A stretch of 64,000 nucleotides of DNA from assembly GCA_907163345.1 (NCBI GenBank), contig CAJQUN010000002.1, positions 40,401,754 to 40,465,753 on the forward strand, written 5' to 3'. Below the pieces are notes generated by a model. It was not told the origin of the DNA. It saw nothing but the letters and a program-made list of their open reading frames with translations, and did no database searches. The position numbers and the translations under genes were made by a program. This document shows positions 45,901 to 55,146 of this stretch, one piece after another (the stretch's first letter is position 1; every line of letters begins with the position of its first letter). The DNA comes from Haberlea rhodopensis. Its lineage: Eukaryota > Streptophyta > Magnoliopsida > Lamiales > Gesneriaceae.

Positions 45901-48900
45901 ATGAGAAACCGTGGTATGTGAGAGAAACCCTGACGGTTCTTCTCTGGTCATGTGTTGAAGGAATTCTCATCCACTCTGATTCTGAACTGGATTCACATCC
46001 ATTAGCATAATAGATCTCTGCTTTATAGATGCTTTGATCTGAAGGGATATCCACAAATTGATACACATGCACCAAATCTTGGAAATAAACAGCATCCTCG
46101 AACTCTTTGGTGTGCTTGAATTGTCTTACGCCTCGGCTTTGGTTCTCTGGACAATCTGTAGGTATATGTCATCTTGCTCCGCATGTCCAGCAGTTACAAT
46201 CTTTGAAGCTTTCATTCGCACAGTATGAGTGCGTCTGAAAGTCCTCTTTGTTGGTGCTCTGCTAGTACTTTGCTTGGTTAGAGCATATTGACGAGGTTTT
46301 ACTCCTTGTTGGTCCCGATCTTTGCCCCGATCTGTAACTTCGGGCTTTTTGTTTTGACCAGAATTTCCTAGGTCTCCACGTAAGACCTACTTCTTTTCGA
46401 ACTACTTCCTCGGGCATAAGGATGACTTCTGTGTTTCTTCATCTACCGCCTTTGGGGATAATTTCCGATGATAGTAGGGATATAATTCCTTGTACAGCAA
46501 AGATAACATGTTTTGTTAATTCCTCTTAGCTACTTGTAATTCTTTTGGAGTTTTGCTTGATAGCACCACTCCGCAAGCTTTATTTTTAGAAATGACATAT
46601 TCCTGGCCACCGTCTCAACTCCTTGCGGTGTATATTCCTGGATAAGCATTTCTCTCGACGAACTCGCTATTTTGGCAAAAACAGTTCTGATGCATCTTTT
46701 TCGTCTATATTTGCCTTCCATCTATACTATGTGAAGAGCTTGATGTACTTGTCTACATAACAAATATCATTTAGTTCCAGGCTAATTAGAGCTTGTTTAT
46801 ATTTTTTAGCCTTCTCTTCGTCCATTCCTTCGAAGTAACCAACTCCAATTAAACAGATTTTGAAGAATTTTGCCATTTTGACCACGATTTCTTTCAGGGA
46901 CTCTCTGCCTAAAACTTCCTCTTTTGTACCTGAGTCTCCAAGTTCCAAGGAAATTTTGATCGATCCTTCCCGACTCATTTTAAGTAATAAAATGAATCTT
47001 TTTTTGCTTAGATCAAAAGTTCATGCTGCTACTCTCATTGCTGAAGCCCATTCATCAATAAGAAATTCTGTGTTTTTGAAATCCAAGATATCCATGTTGA
47101 GCATAAGTCCATATGGATGGATTGGATCTAACTGAGATTTCCTGTAAAGCGTCTGATGTAAATATGGCCTGCGGGAACGATTCTTTGTTCCAACTGGGGG
47201 ATCTAAAGTTGCTGAGGTGAAATCTTCCATATGCGGCATACTTTGATCACCTTCGGGTGGAGTGTTTGACCCGAAACTTTCTTTGTGGTGGAGTTTTTTT
47301 TACAAGTTTTCCCGTCTTGAATTCTACGAGATTCAATTCCGCAAATGAATCAGCAAGATCACGTAGATCTTTCAAGTTAATTCTTTCCATTACTTTGTGG
47401 GAAATATTGGATCTCCTTGTAGGGGCTGCAATCATTTTCTCAAGTCTCCATCATAGGTCTTTATACCTCCTTGGCTTTCCGTTTTTGGTGTAAAAGGGGC
47501 TCTGTTCCATAGGAATGTGATAATCATTCTCCGTTTCTTCTACCTGTTGAACTTGGTATTGACTCCCAACTCCTTGACTCGGGTTTGAACATCTCAAAGG
47601 TTTTCAAGAATTTCCTCATGATGTTTGATCATAATCTCCATTTAACTTTGAATCTGATGGACTTGTGCAGGGAAATGGTATTGAAGGTAGCCATAACGCT
47701 GCACTGTCTTCTGGATCTCTATAAGATCTTGGGATATCTTAGAAGTATCCGGCTCGATTTCTCGAAAGGTTGGTTCACCCATCCTATTCGTATGTTCCGG
47801 ATGCTGTTGAGGGGTTGGGATCTGGAATCATGTGATTGTGCTCAGGATGATCTCTCTCCTGGGCCTCGGTTAACTCGAATTGTTGCTTGAGGTTCATCCT
47901 GTAAAGGTTACTCGCCACCTTCTCCTGTTCTTGATACTGGGATATGCTAGATGGGCTAGCACCAATGTCCAGTAGAATATTCCATTTTTGGTTGAAGTGT
48001 TTAGCTTCGGCCAGATATCCTTGATTTAGTACTTTCAATTTCTGAAAGTACCACCTGTATGACTTGCACCACAAACATTCGTTCGAATCCATAATATTTC
48101 TTGAATCGTCTCCTCTATATAGGGTACAAATTAATATTCAAGATATAGTATTTTCAGAATAAACATAGGCTCTGATACCATTTTGTGATGGATCTGGGTA
48201 CTTGAACAAAACTTAGAAATGTGTTCAATTCAAGGATGTAAAACGTTACAAATTTTGAAAGTATAGGATGCAAAGTGTTACAAACCTTGAAAGTACATTA
48301 TGTAAAGTGTAATTATTCAAAGTATAGTTAAAGAGTGAAATAAGAGGTAAACCATAGGATGTTGAGAGTAATTTTCCCTCAAATAAATTTCATTTCACTA
48401 TATTCTCCAAGAGAAAGTAGCGGGTTCGCTAATTTCTGTCATATGTTACACTTAAAAACCCAAGCATGGAAACGTAAGTATGAACCAAGATAAACTAAAA
48501 TTTGAAGTTCAGCCAATAATAATAATAATAAATTTTGAAGGTATAAAAACAAAAAACCAATAGATAAGAAAGGATAGATTGAATAAAGAAGATACCCGGA
48601 TATAAGTTCTAGTCCAAGGATTTCTGAACTCAGTATCATCAAGTTTACGAATCTGATTGATCAAATGCTTCGGATATGTCAAATGGCAAAACACCAAAAG
48701 CACGAGTAACTCTACAGAAAATGTATACCGTTTACTTACAGCATATTTCATGTCTTCATAATCAGTATAATCAACCAGGCCATAAGTTCCTGTTTGAAAA
48801 GCAGATTTCAGAGACGAAAAAAGTTCAGAAGTTACTACTATTTCGGACAATGAATGTGCAAAAGTTGGTGGCCACTCATGACCAGAAAGTTAATTCAATG

Positions 48901-50714
48901 TTCACCAAACCTCCAAATCATAGACCGGAGTATAAAAAAATCGATGATAAAAAATAAGAAAATAGCTTGTAATGATCAATTAAAAAAAAACCAACATAAA
49001 ATCAAACAGCCATATATAAACTTATAAAGAGAAGAATGCAAGTAACACCTTCACCGTCGCGATAAACTTCAGCAAAACAGACATCCCCTGCTTTTCTCAT
49101 ATGATCCTGAAATGTTATACAAGCAAATAAACATGACAGCTGCAAAGACATAAACTTATTGCATACAAAATTAGGCAATAATCAACTGACCTTCAAATCT
49201 TGCCAAGAGGCAGAAGAAGGAAGTCCTCGGATAATAACTTCAGCATAAAATCACATACATAAATAAGGAGTGATAAAATTATGCAACAGCAAGAAAGTAC
49301 TAAAATGCAGCCAAGCTCAAAAAAATTAAGTATATTTGGGCAGCACCTCGATATTCTGAATGGCGGGAAACTCCTTGTCGACTTCCACCCCCACTGCCCC
49401 CACGATAACCACCACGACGATCACTTGAAGATGGTGGACCTCTGCCACCATGTGCAAGCTCAACCTAAATTGATCCAAAAAATTGAGACAACCAAAAAAA
49501 GAACAAGGCTAACAAGAAAGCACATCAAATTTTACTTGGCCAACCGCCAAACTCACCCTTAAACGACAACCATCAAAGTTATAGCCATCTCTTCCCCGGA
49601 TAGCATCTTCTGCATCCCGAGAATTCTCAAACTAAACAATGATGAGCTAAAAATTGTCAGCTAACAAATCATATCATTAAGTAACCCATGTTACGCTTGA
49701 ATCATAAATATATTCATATATTGGTAAAAATTTATTGTATCATAGAAAACAACATCATATAAATAACATGATGGCACTTGTTAGGCTTGAATCATGCATA
49801 TATTCATATATTAGTAAAAAATTTATTGTATCATAGAAAACTTCAATACATAGATGTGAAAACTACCTCCACGAAGCAATAACAAGGAGGACGAGGTGGA
49901 ATCTTCAATTCAACGTCTAATATGCGACCATACTGCATGAGGAGAATAAGTAGTAACAAAGCAATAATCAAAGGCACGATTCAGAAAACAATTAATACAA
50001 AATCAAACAGCAGCAAGGTAAGACCAGCAAATGGAGAATAAACATATATTATGAAGTCTCATAATATGAATGGACATCTCCGAAAATGCTTTGAAGTAAC
50101 ACAAGATATATTCCTTAGTCGATAAATTGACCACTTAACAATACTAAGATTGACTTTGAAGGTAAGAAATGAAAACTGATAAAAAAAAATCAAAAAAAAA
50201 AGAAGCAGAAACCAAAGACATTACATGAAAGAAGTGACACATTTAGATCACTTCTGCATCTCAAAATTAATGTTGAACTCATTTTTTGTCCTTTTTAACC
50301 ACTATCCCTTAAAACTAAATATCGCATCACAAAAGGAAGAAGAGAAATCATAAACAAAACCACATGAAAAGGCAGGTGAAGTACAATGGAATGAAGTGAA
50401 GATGGAGGATTTGTCACTGGTAGGATGATTTTGCAAGTTGGATGGCACAAAGAATTTAAAATGTAAAGAACTTTGCTTAATGAAAATGATAAGTAAACCT
50501 GACTCCTGAATGTGAAAACAGAAGAATATGTTCAGACGATAATTAGACCCATAAATGATTCTGCTAAAACACAATCATATAGAGGCGGCTAGGAGCAGAA
50601 GAGAGATATACAATATTTAACTCAAACCTTGTAAAATATGTCTTCGATCTCTGATTCTCTAATATCAGCAGGAAGGTTGCCGACATAAATCATGCGAGAG
50701 TGGCGACCACTCAT
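39946..50714 (-). CDS. SR34-like: SR splicing factor, SF2/ASF subfamily (SR34/SR30-like)
   Basis: Nuclear pre-mRNA splicing factor. Coding exons, all with GT-AG borders and consistent phases: 50714-50628, 49932-49867, 49631-49557, 49464-49347, 49237-49191, 49106-49049, 48789-48740, 48652-48596, 40481-40402, 40318-40259, 40126-40078 and a possible last exon 39966-39946; about 255 residues. RRM1 has MIYVGNLPADIRESEIEDIF, PPCYCFVEFENSRDAEDAI and GYNFDGCRLRVELAHGG, followed by a Gly-rich hinge. The atypical RRM2 has the invariant SWQDLKD and DYTDYEDMKYAIRKLDDTEF. RS exons read RSRSRSLSRSRSPK and KSPSRSRSRSRSK-like repeats. If exon 11 is not spliced at 40078 a stop follows at 40059-40057, so two C-termini are possible, as expected for this alternatively spliced family. 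Intron 8 is 8.1 kb and contains a transposon with an endogenous caulimovirid; the exons are undamaged. Confidence 0.92.
40575..40662 (+). repeat. Left terminal inverted repeat
   Basis: Pairs with 48290-48378; roughly three quarters of positions match by eye. Confidence 0.8.
40743..40890 (-). other. Short coding-like fragment inside the TIR element
   Basis: On minus an open frame includes ALAIAEGLLQQNHRLRRVVG and EEPSYNLIEYPAVVR, with a strong amino-acid-like composition in otherwise AT-rich DNA. Not recognised; may be a captured gene exon. Confidence 0.3.
41100..41126. repeat. (GAAA)n microsatellite
   Basis: Six to seven AAAG units. Confidence 0.9.
41235..41243 (-). promoter_or_regulatory. 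Viral-type TATA box
   Basis: TATATAAAG in the context CTATATAAAGGCAC on the minus strand, downstream of the last viral frame, where caulimovirids keep the pregenomic RNA promoter. Confidence 0.5.
41461..42556 (-). pseudogene. Caulimovirid ORF after RNase H (transactivator-like position)
   Basis: Two main stretches, 42556-42101 and 42034-41750, in different frames, with further broken frames to 41461. The first has a Ser/Gln-rich start. The position behind pol corresponds to the inclusion-body/transactivator gene of solendoviruses and cavemoviruses. Assigned by position only; no diagnostic motif recognised. Confidence 0.5.
42748..43137 (-). pseudogene. Caulimovirid RNase H domain
   Basis: TDASDHWWTTVL carries the first catalytic Asp; NENEFFAVRKAFKKWPLFLL holds the catalytic Glu region; KIDNTSVKSFL the next Asp; NVLADFLTR ends the domain. 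Wording is typical of Caulimoviridae. Separated by a shift from the RT upstream. Confidence 0.9.
43238..44153 (-). pseudogene. Caulimovirid reverse transcriptase
   Basis: Two frames, 44153-43764 and 43774-43238. The first ends with RLVINYKQ. The second has FKFNCKSGFYQIKM, YIWNVMPMRLTNAPQIFQRK and the active site FVYIDDIFIAS (Y-x-D-D). Frames are broken between the two halves and again before RNase H. Confidence 0.9.
44587..45035 (-). pseudogene. Caulimovirid aspartic protease region
   Basis: Frames 45035-44778 and 44841-44587. The latter has VAYIDSGAGICTA, the D-S-G-A catalytic loop of a retropepsin. Lies directly ahead of the RT, as in all caulimovirid pol blocks. Confidence 0.75.
45207..45809 (-). 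pseudogene. Caulimovirid movement protein (30K-type)
   Basis: 200 codons. IHIGAIRVTIKATFKEGFDS and GNLYAGKMAFNIYPRIAHNL match the conserved core of caulimovirid 30K-superfamily movement proteins, which enlarge plasmodesmata. Here it follows the CCHC finger instead of preceding the coat protein. Confidence 0.8.
46140..48092 (-). pseudogene. Caulimovirid coat-protein region with CCHC finger
   Basis: Fragmented frames (48092-47784, 47239-47021, 46978-46727, 46721-46530). LAEWCYQAKLQKNYK is a coat-core phrase. At about 46220-46150 a zinc knuckle C-x2-C-x4-H-x4-C is readable (CWTCGAR, then HIPTDC) with a stop in place of the residue before His. An acidic Ser/Glu stretch follows. Heavily broken. 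Confidence 0.65.
48168..48180 (-). other. Caulimovirid primer-binding site, initiator tRNA-Met
   Basis: TGGTATCAGAGCC on minus, the position-1 landmark of caulimovirid genomes, 76 bases ahead of the first viral-like frame. Confidence 0.8.
48290..48378 (-). repeat. Right terminal inverted repeat
   Basis: Inverted partner of 40575-40662, followed by the second TCAAATAAA. Confidence 0.8.
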
Positions 50715-52593
50715 TCTTGGTCCTTGTGGAAGACGTCAATAATGGCAAATGCTGAAGATAAAAAAATTAATCATGAATGGGGCACCTATTTGAACGACAA
50801 AGATGATGATGGCTAAAATAATATAAATGATAGATAATTTGACAAATAATCAAAGGACAAAACTTATGAAGCAGACCAAGAGAACAATCCTTGAGGTGCA
50901 TGGTGCTCCACAAGCTGCATTGTTCACGGGCTCCAAGATGATCCAAAGCTATAGTTAATTTGAAGTAATATATGATCTTCTCATCCACTCTAATTTTTTG
51001 TGCATGAATAGCTCTTCAGAAAAAAGCAACTACTTCCAATTATACTAACATATGAAAAACTGCACCCTGATTTCTCCCACTCCCTTCCTACATCTCTATG
51101 TATGATAGCAAAACTCACATTTGTCCATGATCTTGAGATCTATCACAAACAAATCATTTGAGTCATGAGATAACGCAATTTTCAAATTACGCGCGTATTC
51201 ACCAAACTCAGATTTCTTTAAAATTGCAGAAAAAAAATTGATGCTGGGGATTATTCAAAATGTTAGAGGTCCACTATTGATAGCATTTTTTGCCATAAAT
51301 GGTAATTTCACATATAACTATCCAATAGCATAATTAATTGAGTTTGATTAGAAAAATGCTTGTGGATGGACCTATAGTTAGGAACCACAATTGTTTGTTT
51401 GACTTACAACCAAGCCAGATAATACCAGCTACCGGTTTAGCATCTATACATAAATAGATATAGCAAAAAGTATATTAAAAGTGTATTTGCCAGTCTGGGG
51501 CTTCATTCTGTTGATTGTGTAGAAAAAAATTTCAACATACTAATATTTGAAATTTGCACTTTAGATATTCGGTGTTTTCCTATAGCATCAGCTTTAAAAA
51601 ATGATGGAAAATTCGAGCTACTTGAGGTTGAGCCGTAGCCATAAACTCAACAGAGGATCTATAAAAGCTCGGAATTTTCAGCGCGAGTTTGAGATTGTTA
51701 TGATATGGTTCAACTAAATTGATTAGCACAAACACCTCTCCAAATAAATTCATCTTTACAGCAGCGACTTCATGATATGAAGGGCGTATTTTGGCTATTT
51801 GAAAGAGTTCAATCAGAAAATAAAAAAAAAAACGTTTCAATATGCAGAAGACAAAAGTATATGGAAACTTCTTAAAAAATTCGTCTCGACGTTGCAACTC
51901 CGCCTCAATTTCCCCATCTCCTAAAAGGTCATCACCAAAAAGAGACCGTACCCGTCATTGAATGATGTGAGATATCTGGTTTCAAAACTAAAGTTTTCTT
52001 TTTTTTCTTTTTCCTCAAAATCCAGATCTGAATGCGACAGGGAAATTGAGGTATTCAAATGAAAAATTTTACGCCTATTTAATTCACAATAATTTCAGAT
52101 ATTTGAACTCAAAATGAATAGATTAAGCCCAAACTTCGTCAAACACCAGCACATTTATCAAAACCAACTTATATCCTCGCATAACCTACCTTTCTCCAAG
52201 CGCGCGACGCCTCGTCAAACCAGCGTTTCTTCAACTTTGAGTTCGATACTGAAACATAAGCAATTATCAAAATTAGTGAAGATAATCGAGTTGTATACGG
52301 AGAATTAGCAGGATAAGGATTCAGCATGTGTCAATTGGGAGGACTGAGATACTCTACCGCGGCGCTTGAATTGAATTTTTCAAATTCACTCTGATTTTGA
52401 AATTTGAACCCTTCGGGGTTTAGGGCTACGTATGCGACTCTGCCGTCACGGCTCAGGGCCATTAATTTTTTATTTTATTTTTTTTGAAGTGAGCCATTAA
52501 TTTTTTATTATTACTTACTACATAAATACATGGAATATTAGTAAAAACTTTGTTATACTAATATATTGATTCTCAATAATATATATGTTTTTA
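50715..52593. other. Upstream region of the SR gene
   Basis: Should contain the SR 5' UTR, possibly a leader intron, and promoter; I could not place the first exon. Open frames here (50767-50988, 51580-51897, 52114-52308) have no recognisable product. Confidence 0.4.
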
Positions 52594-52963
52594 GGGAAAA
52601 TTTAAAAATCACACCCGTAGGATATGTGTTTAATCAATAGTAGTCTCAACTGTTTAGAACTAATCAAAATTGGTCACATATAATATGAGTTTAATCAATA
52701 ATAGTCTCAAATGTTTATGACTAATCAAAATTGATCCCATAGAAATTGTGTTTTATCAAAATGGTCTCATAATTGAAACGAGCTTTTGGACCACTTTTGA
52801 TTAAACATATATCATATTAGATAAATTTTGATTAGTCTTAGACGTTTTGAGACAACTATTGATTAAACTCATATCCTATGAGATTAATTTTGATTAATCA
52901 TAAATATTTGGAGACTGCTATTAATTAAACACATATCTTATAGTACTAATTTTGAAATTTTCC
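52594..52963. mobile_element. Long inverted-repeat MITE, MULE-type
   Basis: Two arms of about 180 bp form one foldback. Left GGGAAAATTTAAAAATCACA; right end TTTTGAAATTTTCC. Flanks ATGTTTTTA (52585-52593) and ATTTTTTTA (52964-52972) are an 8-of-9 target duplication. Each arm contains two direct copies of a roughly 60-bp unit (GTTTAATCAATA...AGTCTCAA...ACTAATCAAAATT). Confidence 0.8.
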
Positions 52964-53193
52964 ATTTTTTTAATATCAAATATATTCTTTTTTCATTTAC
53001 TTATTAGAATTCATGCTTCTCCATTTACAATGGCTTTTTATCTCTACATTGTGACGCCAGAGTTCAATACTCTTTGGTACGCTCATCGATTGCATTAAGA
53101 TAGTTTTTTTTCCCCAATTATGAATAAAATCAAACTTAATTTTTTACAATCATTCAAATTTACCCAGATCATATGACATTTCTTACTATATTA

Positions 53194-53416
53194 TCTTACT
53201 ATATTATAATGCCTAAGCCCCATATACTAACTACCTTGGTATGGCAAATTTGAAGTTACAAAACTACCCTCTTCAATGGTTTGTTGTAGTTTTTTGATGT
53301 ATCTTTTGAATTGTAATATTAATCAATGTATATATCTCATTTATCTTATTACACGTATCAATACGTATGCATTATATATTACGTTACACACGCAACGCGT
53401 GTGCGTCGTCTGCTAG
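53194..53416 (+). mobile_element. Non-autonomous Helitron, copy 3
   Basis: Starts TCTTACTATA after an A. Ends ACACGC-AAC-GCGTGT, GCGTCGTCTG, CTAG, then T. 223 bp and closely similar to 17501-17726. Confidence 0.85.
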
Positions 53417-53599
53417 TACTAATTATTTTTAAATTCAATTCATTTAATAGATCACTAGCACAAATGGTAAATGATTTAAACCAAATAATTTATAATATAT
53501 ATGCATCTTGTATGCTAAAAACCTATTATTTACAACGTTGTATGTTCTCTAACTAAAGTACTTGTCTATTAATGTTTAACATTATTTATAATATAACTA

Positions 53600-53820
53600 A
53601 AGATATTAAAATGGGTTGGGCCCGTGTGGTTGGGCTAAGAGTTTTTTAGGCCGGCACCAACCCATTGGGTTGCCAGGTTGGGTGGATTGACCCGCATGTT
53701 GGGTCAATTAATTCATTTATAATAAATATGTGGGTTGGGCTAACACTTCTTGAGCCGTCCTGAAAGTGGGCCGATACGGGCCAGTCCCTTTGGGCCACAT
53801 GTTAGCAGGGGTTGACGAGT
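53600..53820. repeat. GGGCC-rich repeat, possibly hAT MITE remnant
   Basis: Dense GGTTGGGC/GGGCC words (GGGTTGGGCCCGTGTGGTTG, TTGGGCCACATG) in otherwise AT-rich DNA. Ends not resolved. Confidence 0.3.
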
Positions 53821-53849
53821 TCACCCACAAACTATGGTGAATGAACTCA

Positions 53850-55146
53850 TGAGATCATATAGAATAATCAGACCACCACAGAGATACTCCTTGAACTTTA
53901 TTATATCCGTTGACAAATAAAGGTGAACCAGAGTTCTATGAAGAGGCAATGTACAATGATGATTCAATCAAGCGGGAGTTAGCAATGAAAGGTTAGATGC
54001 ATTATTATTATCCAATCATGGGAAATGATAGGACTTCCAGATGCCAAAAGAGCACTACATAATAAGTGGGTGTACCGGATTATAGAAGAACATGATGGTA
54101 ACAAATGGTACAATGCAGGACTTGTTGTAAAAGGCTTTAAAAAAACGAAAGGTGTTGATTACATCGAAATCTCTCCAGAGATGATGCTAACCACTATTAG
54201 AACTTTACTTGGATTAGTGGTGAAATAAGATTTTCATATAGAGCAATTAGATGTAAAGATGATGTTTCTTCATGGTGATTTGGATGAAGATATTTATATG
54301 AAGTAACCACACTTTTGAAGTACAACGGGAAAAGAACATGGTATGCAAACCACGGAGCTTTTAGGGATCTCAAACAAACTCCAATACAGTGGTATAAGAA
54401 GTTCATGTGTAACAATAACAACGATTTTTTGAGATGTCTGGTTGATCACCTTTGTTATGTAAAAAAGTTGATGGTTCTTATATCATTCTACTATTATACG
54501 TAGATGATATGTTGATAGTAGAAGCTTGTCTAGAGGAGATTGATAAACTCAAAAAAATAGTTATCAAAAGAAGTTGTGATGAAGGATTTGGGAGCTTCAA
54601 AACAAATCCTTGGAATGAGGATCTTAAGAGATATAGTTCATGTAATCTTGAAATTATCTCAAGAATAGTATGTCAAAAAAGTTCTTAGCTGTTTTAGTAT
54701 TGATGAAGCTAAACATGTGAGTACTCATTTGGCTAGTCATTTTAAACTAACAAAAAGTGCAATCACCCTCAACAGAGCTTGGACAATATTATATGAATAA
54801 AGTTATTTATGCTTCATTATGCAATGATATGCACTAGACCAGACATATCACATGTAGTGAGAGTCGTGAGCTAGTTTATGAGAAATTCGGGAAAACAACA
54901 TTGTGAAGCAGTTAAATGGAAACTTAGGTAGTTGAAAGATACTACTGCTCATTTCTATGCTTCATAAGGTTAAATATGAACTTACAATATTTTGTCGATG
55001 ATGCACGGGTGGTGACCTGGATGGTATAAAAAATATTGCTGGATATGTATACACATTAGGTGGTATGTCAGCAAGCTGGGTTTCTAAGCTGCAAAAGATA
55101 GTTGCGCTTTCGACTACTGATGCTGAGTATGTTGTAGTGACAGAAG
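53850..55146 (+). pseudogene. Copia RT-RNase H remnant
   Basis: RPPQRYSL-like linker near 53870, HNKWVYRIIEEHDGN, GLVVKGFKKTKGVDYIE, a stop near 54226, EQLDVKMMFLHGDLDEDIY, LLYVDDMLIV at about 54490, and RNase H end SWVSKLQKIVALSTTDAEYV near 55070-55130. Many stops and shifts. It ends exactly where the TGTGATGTCC LTR begins. Confidence 0.8.

Larger units (their letters stand above)
41150..48180 (-). mobile_element. Endogenous caulimovirid (pararetrovirus), decayed, cavemo-/solendovirus-like
   Basis: Reads on minus from an initiator-Met primer site (48168-48180) through coat-like protein, CCHC finger, movement protein, protease, RT, RNase H and a further frame, to a TATA box near 41240. There is no integrase and no LTR pair, as expected for a caulimovirid. 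The order CP then MP ahead of the pol block, with an extra ORF behind it, fits the cavemovirus/solendovirus plan rather than badnavirus or florendovirus. All frames carry stops or shifts, so this is a fossil. The left viral edge is not resolved. Confidence 0.8.
40575..48378. mobile_element. MULE-type TIR element in the SR intron, containing viral DNA
   Basis: Flanked by a perfect 9-bp duplication TCAAATAAA (40566-40574 and 48379-48387), the Mutator length. Terminal inverted repeats of about 88 bp: left GGGCAAATATCACTTAACAT, right (reversed) GGGAAAATTACTCTCAACAT, with further matches such as TTATTTCACT, ATACTTTGA and AATTACACTTT. No transposase is visible. The interior is mostly the decayed caulimovirid. 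Either the virus integrated into the element or the element mobilised viral sequence. Confidence 0.8.

Noticed and set aside
41461..48092. Interpretation as a Ty3/gypsy element
   Set aside because: No integrase, no LTR pair, presence of a 30K movement protein and caulimovirid-type RNase H.
54025..54228. Functional small gene
   Set aside because: It is a piece of degenerate copia RT with stops on both sides.
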